Source: J089 sp964549745
GTDB lineage: Bacteria; Fidelibacterota; Marinisomatia; Marinisomatales; J089
Direction of reading: 5' to 3'
Assembly (NCBI GenBank): GCA_964549745.1
Contig: CAZJWP010000005.1
Span: forward strand, 1-53,472
Length of the DNA: 53,472 nt
The notes beneath the pieces were generated by a model. That model worked only from the letters and a program-made list of their open reading frames with translations, did not search any database and was not told where the DNA came from. Below, one piece after another: positions 8,139 through 16,697 of this stretch (its first letter is position 1; each line of letters starts with the position of its first letter). Made by a program: the position numbers and the translations under genes.

Positions 8139-10341
8139 CGAATCCTGCTCCCATCATGATTAAAGCCGTTGAACCGTCCGGGAACAAGACGAGCAACAGC
8201 ATCACATCTGGAAATAAGGCTACCCAAAAAGGAATTTTGGGTGCACTAAATGTTTCCGTTAAAAAGGTGACAAAAACTGACGATAAGCAAGCCAATCTCA
8301 GCTTTAGTCAACACCTCGAATCAAATGGAATTGCTGTCCCCACAGTGAAACAAAGCACAGAAAAATCCACGCCGAAGAAACCAGCGGGAACAAAGATTAT
8401 TGCGCAAAAAACTGGGAAGACAACGACCGGATCAAAAGGGAAATCAAAAGGAATCACAGTCACAAGTAACGGGCAAGCGAAGAACCTTGCCGGTAAAGTG
8501 AAGGTGGGTGGAAAAGCGGTAACCCAAATAATAAAGGGAATGATTCCTAAGAATATTGTAAAGAGATCCAGTGCCGGGATTCCAACCGTTGTGAAGGGAA
8601 AAACTCCGACAATTCAAGTGAAACCAAGCGTTGTTTTACCGAATATACCCGGAAATTTACCCGGTACAGATCTGGCCGGAACACTGAAACAAAGTGCACC
8701 GCCAAAGGGAAAGGCTATTGACAACAACCCTGTCCAAATGAAACAATGGACGCAGACTCCAAAGGTCGAAAATCCCGTATCAAATTTGAGTCAAAAAGAA
8801 GTTATAGAAACACCAACTGAATTTGGTAAATCGAAATCCACTGCTCCTCAGATTCAATCCGCAAAAATTCATTTCAAGCCGGAAGTGAAACAGACCGTTC
8901 AGACAACCAAAGTTGTTGATCACACGACTCCGGAAGTCAAAACTCGTTCAATGCAAACGAATAGCGAACACTTGTATCCCAATACAAAAATTCCGTCAGT
9001 GGACCAACAAGCGATCGAAGCAAAACCTCAACAGAATGTGAACCCTAAACCGATTGCGGATGAACCGACGAAAAATGAAACCAGAGCCTCTATTCAACAA
9101 GATTCGAAAAAAACGGTTGAACAACCTGCATCAAAGATTTTCTCAGGCGAAAAGCCGATACATTCCGAAAACATTCAGGATGTAAAACAAAATCCGGTAT
9201 CGCAGGAACCATCTGTCTCTAAGCCAAAAACTGCATCATCAAATCAGTTCAGTGATTCAAAATCCGATCAGAAATCTCCACCGACTCAAAATCAAATATC
9301 AGAGAACAACGCTCCGATTAAAGAAGCACAACCGAATACCACAGAAGAACCGATTGTGCCAAAGTCCCCGGGAGAAAATTTCAACGCAGCCAAGATCCAA
9401 AAGCAGACAATAAAAACCGAAAACCCGATTCAATTCACAAATCAGGTTACAGTCAGTATACNNNNNNNNNNNNNNNNNNNNNNNNNNNNNNNNNNNNNNN
9501 NNNNNNNNNNNNNNNNNNNNNNNNNNNNNNNNNNNNNNNNNNNNNNNNNNNNNNNNNNNNNACAATAAAAACCGAAAACCCGATTCAATTCACAAATCAG
9601 GTTACAGTCAGTATACCTAATAAACCGGTTTTGAATATCTCAGAAAAAACAGTTAAAACCAAAGTATCACAGAAGATCGCCTCAGAAGAAATGGAATCAC
9701 AACCGAAGCAAAAAGTGGAGTCAAATGAATCCACACAGAAGGTTGCTCAACCGACTGAAACGAAAACAACTGAGAAGGCAGTGCCTGAGCCTGTATCGAA
9801 AACATCGCTTCACACAAAACCATCCGAAACAGCGGATCTCCATCCTGTTCCCAAATTTGATTTTTGGATCCACACCTTAACAAAACAATTGCAAAGCGAC
9901 ACGGCAGCACGGCAGACTGTAATGATCCGGAAGATTTCCCATTGGATTGAAATCGCTGACGCAAAGCAAAAGTCACCGTCTCATTTGACAATACAGGATG
10001 CGGAAGTGGGAAAAGTGGATATCGATTACGCCAATAAACTGGACGGTAAACAAATCACAATTTCAGTTGAGAATGAAGCCACACGAAACCATTTGCAAAG
10101 ATTAATCCCCGTTGTTGTGGAAAGTTTACATCACAAAGGATTTAGTCAAATTGATGTACAGGTCCACCTGAAACAAGATTCGGACCTAAAGCAGGAATTG
10201 TATCAGCAAAGCAGGAATCATCAGCGTGATGATCGGCAAAGTCGGCCCAATTCCGGCATGAACCGAAACCACGTAGATATTCCACTTCAGGCTGAACGAG
10301 TTAAAAATTATGGTTACAATACCATGGAAATGATTGCCTAA
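8135..10341 (+). CDS. fliK: Flagellar hook-length control protein FliK (interrupted by an artificial N gap)
   Basis: The frame from 8135 runs into 100 N; the frame after the gap ends at 10341. The 55 bases on each side of the gap are identical. Collapsing them (removing 155 nt) puts both halves in one frame and predicts a 683-aa protein. The N-terminal ~500 residues are Lys/Thr/Pro/Gln-rich and low in complexity, as expected of a molecular ruler. The C-terminal domain (from about 9860) has the Flg_hook pattern (LTIQDAEVGKVDIDY, then ITISVENEATRNHLQRLIP). The C-domain triggers the export specificity switch through FlhB. Overlaps the MotE-like gene by 4 nt. Confidence 0.88.
9407..9461 (+). repeat. 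55-bp sequence identical to 9562-9616 (left gap flank)
   Basis: The last 55 bases before the N run are identical to the first 55 bases after it. This is the signature of two contigs sharing a terminal overlap that a scaffolder padded with N, not a biological repeat. Confidence 0.9.
9462..9561. other. Assembly gap, 100 N, probably artificial
   Basis: Exactly 100 N inside fliK. Because the flanks overlap exactly by 55 bp and their merging restores the frame, there is probably no missing sequence. Confidence 0.95.
9562..9616 (+). repeat. 55-bp sequence identical to 9407-9461 (right gap flank)
   Basis: Second copy of the contig-end overlap. The offset between the copies is 155 nt (2 mod 3), which accounts for the apparent frame change across the gap. 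Confidence 0.9.
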
Positions 10342-10354
10342 GAGGAGTAATAGC

Positions 10355-11047
10355 ATGTTCGATTTAGCATCCATTGGCAACGCTGACACCGGTTCATCAA
10401 TCTCCGACGCCCTTAGCGGTAACGGACTTGGAAAAGATGATTTTTTCAGACTGTTGATTGAACAATTGAAGAATCAGGATCCCCTTGAACCCATGAAAAA
10501 TCAGGAATTCGCCGCCCAGCTGGCTCAATTCTCCTCATTGGAGAAACTGGACAATATTAACTCCAATATTGAGCAGGGCACGCAGATCGACCTCGTGCTT
10601 ACGCAAGCGATCAACAATTCCGCAGCAGCAACGATTGTAGGCCGCACCGTTAAAGCCTGGGGGGACCAGATCCACGTGAAAGACGGAACCTCATCGTACG
10701 ATCTCAGCTTCAATTTGCAGAGTGATGCTGCCAACGTGACCGTCGAAGTTGTGGATTCCGATGGAAATACGGTTCGCACCATTGATGCAACGGAAATGTC
10801 CGCCGGTGACCACACCCTGACCTGGGACGGGAAAAACAGTTCAGGCGAAGATGTGAAAAACGGTTCCTACACATTAAAGGTTACTGCAAAAGACTCCAAT
10901 GATGTGGATATTACTGCACGGGCTTACACCCATGGAACTATCGAAGGCATCCGATACAAGGATGGCAACGCCATGTTGATCGTCGATGGCGATGAAATTC
11001 CATTCTCAAGCATTTTGGAAATCGGCTTAGCCGATACAAATGGTTAG
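10355..11047 (+). CDS. flgD: Flagellar hook capping protein FlgD
   Basis: 230 aa. Scaffold that caps the growing hook and is lost before the filament forms. N-terminal FlgD motif (LGKDDFFRLLIEQLKNQDPL, then FAAQLAQFSSLEKL), followed by the FlgD Ig-like domain (DSDGNTVRTID, HTLTWDGKNSSGEDVKNGSY). The ATG at 10355 has a strong AGAGGAG site; the longer in-frame TTG start at 10334 would overlap fliK and lacks one. Confidence 0.96.
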   Translation: MFDLASIGNADTGSSISDALSGNGLGKDDFFRLLIEQLKNQDPLEPMKNQEFAAQLAQFSSLEKLDNINSNIEQGTQIDLVLTQAINNSAAATIVGRTVKAWGDQIHVKDGTSSYDLSFNLQSDAANVTVEVVDSDGNTVRTIDATEMSAGDHTLTWDGKNSSGEDVKNGSYTLKVTAKDSNDVDITARAYTHGTIEGIRYKDGNAMLIVDGDEIPFSSILEIGLADTNG

Positions 11048-11056
11048 GAGACAGAT

Positions 11057-11455
11057 TTGAAAGTTGGAGAAATCCAAATCCGGCAATTAAATACGATTCA
11101 ACCGGTACAACCAGGACGGTCTACAAACCGTCCGAAAGAAACGGCAGAAAAGGGTTCGCAGTCCTTTGCGGAAGTTTTTCAGAATTCACTAAAGGAAAAT
11201 CCCGATCTGCGGTTTTCGGCCCACGCTTTAAAACGGCTGGACAACCGGGGAATTGAATTGGATCAGCCGGCCATACATCGCCTACAGGAAGGCGTTAAAA
11301 AAATGGAGACGAAAGGCGCCAAAAACTCCCTCATACTGATGGATGACAATGCCTTTATCGTCAATATAAAAAATCACGTCGTAGTTACGGCGTTGGAGAA
11401 AAACTCGACCGCCGGAAATGTGTTTACCAACATTGATGGCGTCGCAATAATGTAA
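11057..11455 (+). CDS. Flagellar operon protein of the flg_new (TIGR02530) type
   Basis: 132 aa from a TTG start with a GGAG site 6 nt upstream. The core LRFSAHALKRLDNRGIEL, then KNSLILMDDNAFIVNIKN and the VTALEKN..VFTNIDG tail fit the family found between flgD and flgE in spirochaetes, Firmicutes and others. Biochemical function is unknown. Conserved placement suggests a hook-assembly role. No signal peptide, as expected of a cytoplasmic or type III-exported protein. Confidence 0.85.
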   Translation: MKVGEIQIRQLNTIQPVQPGRSTNRPKETAEKGSQSFAEVFQNSLKENPDLRFSAHALKRLDNRGIELDQPAIHRLQEGVKKMETKGAKNSLILMDDNAFIVNIKNHVVVTALEKNSTAGNVFTNIDGVAIM

Positions 11456-11467
11456 ATAAACCAAAAA

Positions 11468-11493
11468 AGGACCGGACCCGAAAGGGAGGTCCT
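11468..11493 (+). promoter_or_regulatory. RNA hairpin with GAAA tetraloop upstream of flgE
   Basis: AGGACC pairs with GGTCCT, and inside it CCC-GAAA-GGG forms a second stem capped by a GNRA tetraloop; the two are separated by a small asymmetric internal loop. No T run follows, so it is unlikely to be a terminator. It lies 46 nt before the flgE start in the 83-nt leader and could stabilise or regulate hook mRNA. Confidence 0.45.
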
Positions 11494-11538
11494 CCTTCCA
11501 TCGAACGACAGAGATGGAAATTAAAAAAGGAGGAAACT

Positions 11539-13185
11539 ATGAGTTTCATTCAGCATCAGGAACAGGCATCCGGAGTCGGAGCCGCGTTTACTTCCGTATT
11601 ATCCAGTCTGCAAAACCAGCGCAGACGTCTCGAAGTCATCTCCGCTAATATTGGTAACCTGAATACCATTGGATTTAAAGCCAGCCGGATGACTTTCCTG
11701 GAAACCCTTGGACAAACCATTGGAAAACTCTACACACCGTTTGAACAGGGTTCCTTCACCGCGACAGACAGCCCCACCGACCTTGCAATTGACGGAAAAT
11801 CTTTTTTCGTCATCCGTAACGGCGACACCATGGAATACACCCGTGCCGGAGCATTCTATTTTGATCAGGATGGCCGCTTAATCACCCAGGATAAACGTGC
11901 AGTCCAGGGATGGCTGTTGAACGAGAAGATCAATGAGAACTCCTCCACATCGAATCAATCCACCAATACGGCATTGGGTGAGATGACCGATATTATCCTG
12001 GATTCCAGCGCCACAGTCGGAGCGATTGAAACCAGGAATATCTGGTTCACCGGTAACCTGAATGCTTCTCTGCAACCGATTGCCAACGTATTAACAGCCG
12101 CCGATGCCTTCAGAAAGAACGTAAGTGGAGAGGTCGTTGTCGCCGAATCAACCGATGATTTGAACGATTTGTCCCAGACAACGACGCCCTTTGTCGATGG
12201 CGATACCATCGAAATTTCGGGTACGGATCAGGATGGGAATGACGTTAGCGGAACCTTCACGTATGGCGCAGCAAATGACGGTACAACCATGGATGATTTG
12301 ATCGCTAAGATTAATACGGTATACGTTGGTTCGGCCACCGCGTCCTTCTCCAATGGTAATATCATTTTAACCGACGATACAGCCGGAAATAGTGAGACGA
12401 CCATGACCTTGACAAACGGCGCCTCCAATACAGGTGAGGTCACCCTACCGACCTTTGGAGCAACAACCACAGGATATACGCCAACAGCAGTGACGTCGAT
12501 TGTGGTGTATGACTCCTTCGGCACCGAACATCACCTGACCATCACCTTTACGAAAACACAAAATGCTCGTGAATGGGCATGGGATGTGTCCACAGAAGGG
12601 AATGAATCCATTACCAAAGGCCAATCCGGAGCCATGACATTTGATACCTCCGGTCAGTTCATTTCCAATACTTACGACGACGGGAACGGAGCTCTTGAAC
12701 TGGATCCGGGTAATGGCGCCGATTCATTGAAAATTACGCTTCACGCTGGTGGCGGGGATGGGTTGTCTGCTCTGACCCAGTTTGATGAAATAACCACGAT
12801 ATCAGCCCGTGATCAGGACGGACAAGCCAGTGGTAAACTGGATGGCATCCGCGTGGATGAACAGGGCTATATCATCGGTTCTTTCACAAACGGTGTTGTG
12901 ATGCGGATGGCACAGCTTGCCATGGCAGATTTTCCGGATCCGACCACTTTAGCCAAAGCCGGAGCGAGTAACTTTACACCGACGAACTTCAGCGGCGAGG
13001 CTAAGTTAGGCCGTGCAGTTGATTTTGATACGCAGATCCGGTCCGGAAATCTGGAAGTGTCCAATGTGGATATGGCGGATCAGTTCATTCAGATGATCGA
13101 CGCACAAAAAGGATATCAGGCAGCGTCACGAATCGTAACCACACTGAATTCCGTTATGGAAGAAACGACACGATTCGGTCGTTAA
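11539..13185 (+). CDS. flgE: Flagellar hook protein FlgE
   Basis: 548 aa with a perfect Shine-Dalgarno (AAAGGAGGAAACT) before ATG. N-terminal rod/hook motif (LEVISANIGNLNTIGFKAS), core hook motifs (LAIDGKSFFVIRNGD, YTRAGAFYFDQDGRLI) and C-terminal helix (NVDMADQFIQMIDAQKGYQAA) are all present. The N-terminus is extended by about 15 residues compared with common FlgE. The middle (about 200-330) is a Thr/Asp-rich variable surface domain, making it longer than enterobacterial FlgE (about 400 aa). It is a hook rather than a rod protein because of length and its position after flgD. Confidence 0.95.
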   Translation: MSFIQHQEQASGVGAAFTSVLSSLQNQRRRLEVISANIGNLNTIGFKASRMTFLETLGQTIGKLYTPFEQGSFTATDSPTDLAIDGKSFFVIRNGDTMEYTRAGAFYFDQDGRLITQDKRAVQGWLLNEKINENSSTSNQSTNTALGEMTDIILDSSATVGAIETRNIWFTGNLNASLQPIANVLTAADAFRKNVSGEVVVAESTDDLNDLSQTTTPFVDGDTIEISGTDQDGNDVSGTFTYGAANDGTTMDDLIAKINTVYVGSATASFSNGNIILTDDTAGNSETTMTLTNGASNTGEVTLPTFGATTTGYTPTAVTSIVVYDSFGTEHHLTITFTKTQNAREWAWDVSTEGNESITKGQSGAMTFDTSGQFISNTYDDGNGALELDPGNGADSLKITLHAGGGDGLSALTQFDEITTISARDQDGQASGKLDGIRVDEQGYIIGSFTNGVVMRMAQLAMADFPDPTTLAKAGASNFTPTNFSGEAKLGRAVDFDTQIRSGNLEVSNVDMADQFIQMIDAQKGYQAASRIVTTLNSVMEETTRFGR

Positions 13186-13220
13186 TAATGGTTCGTCTCC
13201 TGGTTAGCGGGTGAACCACT

Positions 13221-13246
13221 GGTGACGAAATTAATTTTTCGTCGCC
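13221..13246 (+). promoter_or_regulatory. Inverted repeat 1 in the flgE-motA intergenic region
   Basis: GGTGACGAAA and TTTCGTCGCC form a 10-bp stem (one G-T pair) around a 6-nt loop. It lies 36 nt after the flgE stop. Could be a 3' stabiliser or a weak terminator. Confidence 0.5.
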
Positions 13247-13252
13247 GCACAA

Positions 13253-13287
13253 TGGATCGTACGGGTATTTTCTACCCGTACGATCCA
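13253..13287 (+). terminator. Perfect 15-bp hairpin between flgE and motA
   Basis: TGGATCGTACGGGTA is followed by a 5-nt loop (ttttc) and its exact reverse complement. No poly-T tract follows (CACATTTAG), so it may be an attenuator, an RNase barrier or a bidirectional terminator rather than a classical terminator. It probably sets hook transcript levels apart from motAB. Confidence 0.5.
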
Positions 13288-13314
13288 CACATTTAGTGTT
13301 CGATAAGGAGTAAA

Positions 13315-14091
13315 ATGGATTTATCAACCATCATAGGAATTTTATCCGGGCTGGTTCTGATTGGGACCACCATTTGGGGAACCGGTCATATTGATGTATT
13401 TGTACATATTCCTTCTATGATGATTGTATTTGGTGGAGCTATGGCTGCCATTTTCGTCAATTTTCCTCTTAAAGAGGTGGTGGGCGTTATAAGCGTTGTA
13501 CGAAAGGCTTTCACCAACGAAGAATCCAGGGAAGTAGCCACGATTGAACGTTTTGTTGAAATTTCACAGCGAACCCGACGTGAAGGGATTCTGGCCATTG
13601 ATGCCGAACTCAAGAAAATCAATGACGAATTTATGCGAATTGGGTTGGAAATGGCTGTGGACGGAACCGAACCGGATATGATCAAAGAGGTGATGGAAAC
13701 AGAACTGACATTTCTTATTGAGCGTCATGAACGCGGACAACAAATCTTCACTTCACTAGGGTCCTATGCTCCCGCATTTGGTATGATCGGAACACTGATC
13801 GGTTTGATATCCATGTTGCGGAATCTAAATGATCCGTCCAGTATTGGTGAAGGAATGGCAGTGGCATTGATTACTACATTTTATGGGACGTTCCTGGCCA
13901 ATCTGGTCTTTTTGCCCATCGCAGGGAAATTGAAAAACCGTACCGACGATGAAATCATCAGGAAGCGGATGATCATAGACGGGATCATTGCTATCCAGAA
14001 TGGTGAACATCCACGGAATATTGAAATGAAACTACTGAACTACCTGCCTCCGAAGCTTCGTCGTACCGTAAAGACCATGAAGCGGCCATGA
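13315..14091 (+). CDS. motA: Flagellar stator protein MotA
   Basis: 258 aa. Stator channel subunit with four membrane helices: two near residues 1-50 and two near 145-205. Family motifs include SMMIVFGGAMAAIFVNFP and the central segment FTSLGSYAPAFGMIGTLIGL. The cytoplasmic loop is charged and interacts with FliG. Good Shine-Dalgarno (AAGGAG). Overlaps motB by 4 nt. Confidence 0.96.
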   Translation: MDLSTIIGILSGLVLIGTTIWGTGHIDVFVHIPSMMIVFGGAMAAIFVNFPLKEVVGVISVVRKAFTNEESREVATIERFVEISQRTRREGILAIDAELKKINDEFMRIGLEMAVDGTEPDMIKEVMETELTFLIERHERGQQIFTSLGSYAPAFGMIGTLIGLISMLRNLNDPSSIGEGMAVALITTFYGTFLANLVFLPIAGKLKNRTDDEIIRKRMIIDGIIAIQNGEHPRNIEMKLLNYLPPKLRRTVKTMKRP

Positions 14092-14801
14092 GCGAGGAGC
14101 CTGAATCCAAGCTACGGAAGCGGAGGAAAGAACCGTCTTCTCCGCTTTGGATGACTACCTACGGAGACATGGTCACCTTGCTATTGACCTTCTTTGTATT
14201 ATTGTTTTCTTTTACCAGTATGGATCAAAAAAAATTCGATCAGGTTGCCGGATCCCTGCGCGGAGCTCTTGGTATTATGCATGATCGAATGCCTTTCCAA
14301 ACACCCGTCCCCGGTGCCGGCAGTTCCGGCAATCTGGATTTATTACGAAGGAATGACATATACGAATCGGTGGAAAGTCTCCGCGATAAGTTATCAGAGT
14401 ACTCTGCTGAAGGAAGAATAACCGTAGAAGGTACTGAGTCCGGGATATTGATCCGGATGGGAGATCATATGCTTTTTGATCCCGGTAAAGCGGAATTGAA
14501 ACCTCAGGCTTTGGATATTTTAAAAACAGTAGGGGAGAATATCCGGGACATCGCTTCCGAAGTACAAGTCGCCGGACATACGGATAAGGTTCCGATTCAC
14601 AATGACGAATTTCCCTCCAATTGGGATTTGTCTGCTGCCCGTGCATTGTCTGTTGTTCATTACCTGGTTGATCACGTCGGTGTATCGCCGGAAATATTGG
14701 CTGCCGTTGGTTACGGCGAATATCGTCCGATTGCCTCGAACAAATCGGAGGAAGGGCGCCAAATTAATCGCCGGGTTGAATTTCTTGTAACCTGGAAGTA
14801 G
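14088..14801 (+). CDS. motB: Flagellar stator protein MotB (OmpA-like)
   Basis: 237 aa. Short basic N-terminus, a single helix (about 20-45, WMTTYGDMVTLLLTFFVLL) whose Asp is the ion-binding residue, and a C-terminal OmpA-like peptidoglycan-binding domain (VAGHTDKVPI, NWDLSAARALSVVHYLV, GYGEYRPIASN, INRRVEFLV). ATGA overlap with motA. The helix resembles PomB/MotS-type stators more than enterobacterial MotB, but the coupling ion cannot be settled from sequence. Last gene of the first flagellar operon. Confidence 0.96.
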   Translation: MSEEPESKLRKRRKEPSSPLWMTTYGDMVTLLLTFFVLLFSFTSMDQKKFDQVAGSLRGALGIMHDRMPFQTPVPGAGSSGNLDLLRRNDIYESVESLRDKLSEYSAEGRITVEGTESGILIRMGDHMLFDPGKAELKPQALDILKTVGENIRDIASEVQVAGHTDKVPIHNDEFPSNWDLSAARALSVVHYLVDHVGVSPEILAAVGYGEYRPIASNKSEEGRQINRRVEFLVTWK

Positions 14802-14819
14802 ATATTTCCTTTTTAATCA

Positions 14820-14850
14820 GAAAAAATCGTACCAAGAGGGAAGATTTTTC
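14820..14850 (+). terminator. Weak hairpin after motB, possible terminator
   Basis: GAAAAAATC and GATTTTTC can pair (8 bp, mostly A-T, with one bulge) around a 14-nt loop; a short pyrimidine stretch follows. It is the only terminator-like structure at the end of the flgB-motB operon. Confidence 0.3.
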
Positions 14851-14978
14851 CTTTCCGCACTATTGAAAAATTCCGATACAGAATCGCCTAATCATTCAAC
14901 GCTGATTTCTTAAGCGACAAAGTGGATTGGGATTTGGCATATAATCCCGGTGGATACTTGCCCGCTAATATTTTATAA

Positions 14979-14993
14979 GTGCAGATATTGCAC
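14979..14993. promoter_or_regulatory. Dyad GTGCA-N5-TGCAC, candidate enhancer for the fliL promoter
   Basis: A perfect inverted repeat 133 bp upstream of the -24 element of the fliL promoter, at a distance typical of an NtrC-family activator site. The activator encoded at the left edge is the natural candidate. Based only on symmetry and spacing. Confidence 0.35.
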
Positions 14994-15125
14994 AACATAA
15001 AAATAAGTTAACACCTATAAAGTTTATCGTGTTTTGTCTTGGGTGTTTTGGGTAAAAATCCAATGATGCATCTACTTATCCAAAGAATATCATATTTGCA
15101 GGGTAAATACATCTGCTTTTTCCAG

Positions 15126-15140
15126 TGGCATGAAATTTGA
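15126..15140 (+). promoter_or_regulatory. Sigma-54 (-24/-12) promoter upstream of fliL
   Basis: TGGCATG-N4-TTGA has the consensus -24 box with T for C at one position and canonical spacing, with A in place of C at -12. Predicted start near 15152 gives a leader of about 41 nt with an AAGGA ribosome site before fliL. Confidence 0.55.
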
Positions 15141-15192
15141 GTTATTCGCATAGCCAGAGTACTGGAATAAGTAAAAAAAAGAAGGATTACCC

Positions 15193-15699
15193 ATGGCAGA
15201 AGACGAACAGGACATTAAAGAGCAGGACGCTCAAGAAGAGGAATCTAAAGGAAAGCCGGCCTGGTTGGTTTGGTTAATAAGAAGCGGAATCATTATCCTG
15301 CTTCTTGTAGCTGCATTTTCTCTTTCCAAATTCGTATTGTACCCAATCTATAAAAATTCCAAAACCCATGCGATTCAGATGGAAACAATGGCCAAAATGG
15401 GTGATGTGTATTATTTGAAAGATTTGACTGTCAATCCCATGGCCACAAATGGCCGCCGGTTTGTGGTTGCGGAATATGCCCTTGAATCAAGGAATCCCGA
15501 AGTCATCCGGGAATTAAAGAACCGTGAACCCCAAATCCGTGATGAATTCATTGGCTATTTACGTCAACGGACCGCAACACAAATACTGGATATCGATTTC
15601 CAGGAAACTTCCAAAGAAGATTTAACCGATATTGTGAATAAACTGCTCTATACCGGAAGCGTCGATAGTTTGTACTACACCAAATTGATTCTGCAGTAA
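15193..15699 (+). CDS. fliL: Flagellar basal-body-associated protein FliL
   Basis: 168 aa. Acidic N-terminus, one membrane helix at about residues 27-50 (WLIRSGIIILLLVAAFSLS), then the periplasmic FliL domain (YYLKDLTVNPMATNGRRFVV, then PQIRDEFIGYLRQRTATQIL). FliL supports stator function. ATG with AAGGA site. First gene of operon 3. Confidence 0.92.
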   Translation: MAEDEQDIKEQDAQEEESKGKPAWLVWLIRSGIIILLLVAAFSLSKFVLYPIYKNSKTHAIQMETMAKMGDVYYLKDLTVNPMATNGRRFVVAEYALESRNPEVIRELKNREPQIRDEFIGYLRQRTATQILDIDFQETSKEDLTDIVNKLLYTGSVDSLYYTKLILQ

Positions 15700-15710
15700 A
15701 GGAACCTGAT

Positions 15711-16697
15711 ATGACTGCAAAAATACTGTCACAAGAAGAAATTGATGCTCTCGTCAATAATATTTCTTCAAATCCTGCGGACACGAAATCAACAGAAAAC
15801 AAGAAAATTACTAATTATGATTTCAAGCAACCGCACCTGATTTCAAAAGAACAACTGAGATTGTTGGAAAGCATTCACGATGATCTGGCTCGCAACTTCA
15901 GTGTGTTTTTATCGGCACAACTCCGAATGATTGTTGACATGAACTTGCTGGGTGTGGACCAGATCATGTATTCGGAATTCATGATGTCGATCTCCAACCC
16001 GGGCGTGATCTATATTGGCGAATTCGAACAGCCATCGTCAAAATTTATTCTGGAGATGGATCCACGATTGGCCATTTTCATCGTAGAACGGATATTCGGC
16101 GGGAAAGGCAGCTATACCAATACGATCCGGGCTATTTCACTCATTGAACAACGGGTGATGAATAGAGTTGTCCAGCGAATCGCCGGAGAAATATCCAAGA
16201 ACTGGGCACCCTATATTGATCTGAATACCAATTTCGAACGCTATGAGAGCAACCCGGAATTTGTACAGATTATTCCGGCTTCCGAACCGGTGGTCGTTGT
16301 GTCCATGGAAATCAAAATTCATGAGAATACGTCTCCCATAAACATTTGTTATCCCTACTTCTGGATTTCAAATATCATGGCTCGTCCGGAAGTACAAAGC
16401 AAAATATTATTTGGGACACAACAGTCCACCGGAGAAGATCTGGAATTGATCACCGACAATTTGACATCAACACCGGTTGATGTTAAAGCCATGATTGGCC
16501 GTACACATGTACCGATCCAATCCGTGCTTGATCTTCAACAAGGTGACGTTTTGGTCACCAGTACCCGGCTCACGGATGATATTCAGGTTTATGCGGGTAA
16601 GGATCCGCTTTTCCGTGGTGTTGTGGGGATGAAGAATAGCAATTACGCTTTCATGGTAAAAGATTTCTGTAGAGAGGAGAAAAACAATGGAATTTGA
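15711..16697 (+). CDS. fliM: Flagellar motor switch protein FliM
   Basis: 328 aa. The N-terminal CheY-P-binding motif is present (LSQEEIDALV). The CheC-like middle domain has the conserved GG-G loop (IFGGKGSY), and the SpoA-like C-terminal domain reads VDVKAMIGRTHVPIQSVLDL. Structural part of the C ring that sets rotation sense. The intact EIDALV motif predicts a chemotaxis CheY encoded elsewhere. Overlaps fliN by 11 nt. Confidence 0.97.
   Translation: MTAKILSQEEIDALVNNISSNPADTKSTENKKITNYDFKQPHLISKEQLRLLESIHDDLARNFSVFLSAQLRMIVDMNLLGVDQIMYSEFMMSISNPGVIYIGEFEQPSSKFILEMDPRLAIFIVERIFGGKGSYTNTIRAISLIEQRVMNRVVQRIAGEISKNWAPYIDLNTNFERYESNPEFVQIIPASEPVVVVSMEIKIHENTSPINICYPYFWISNIMARPEVQSKILFGTQQSTGEDLELITDNLTSTPVDVKAMIGRTHVPIQSVLDLQQGDVLVTSTRLTDDIQVYAGKDPLFRGVVGMKNSNYAFMVKDFCREEKNNGI

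Larger units (their letters stand above)
14802..15192. other. 391-bp non-coding region between motB and fliL
   Basis: AT-rich, with no supportable ORF. It holds a weak terminator-like hairpin after motB, a 15-bp dyad at 14979-14993, a sigma-54-type promoter at 15126-15140 and an isolated TATAAT at 14940-14945 without a convincing -35. Confidence 0.7.

Noticed and set aside
9407..9616. A true 55-bp direct repeat or a frameshifted fliK pseudogene
   Set aside because: The copies flank an N run exactly and merging them restores a single frame, so a contig-end overlap explains it.
13299..13306. TTCGATAA resembling a sigma-28 -10 box before motA
   Set aside because: No TAAA-type -35 at the right distance upstream; the position is occupied by the 15-bp hairpin.
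14940..14945. TATAAT as a sigma-70 -10 in the motB-fliL gap
   Set aside because: No acceptable -35 at 16-18 nt spacing; an isolated match in AT-rich DNA is expected by chance.
15018..15025. TAAAGTTT resembling a sigma-28 -35 element upstream of fliL
   Set aside because: No GCCGATAA-like -10 occurs at the required 11-nt spacing, and the region already has a better sigma-54 candidate.
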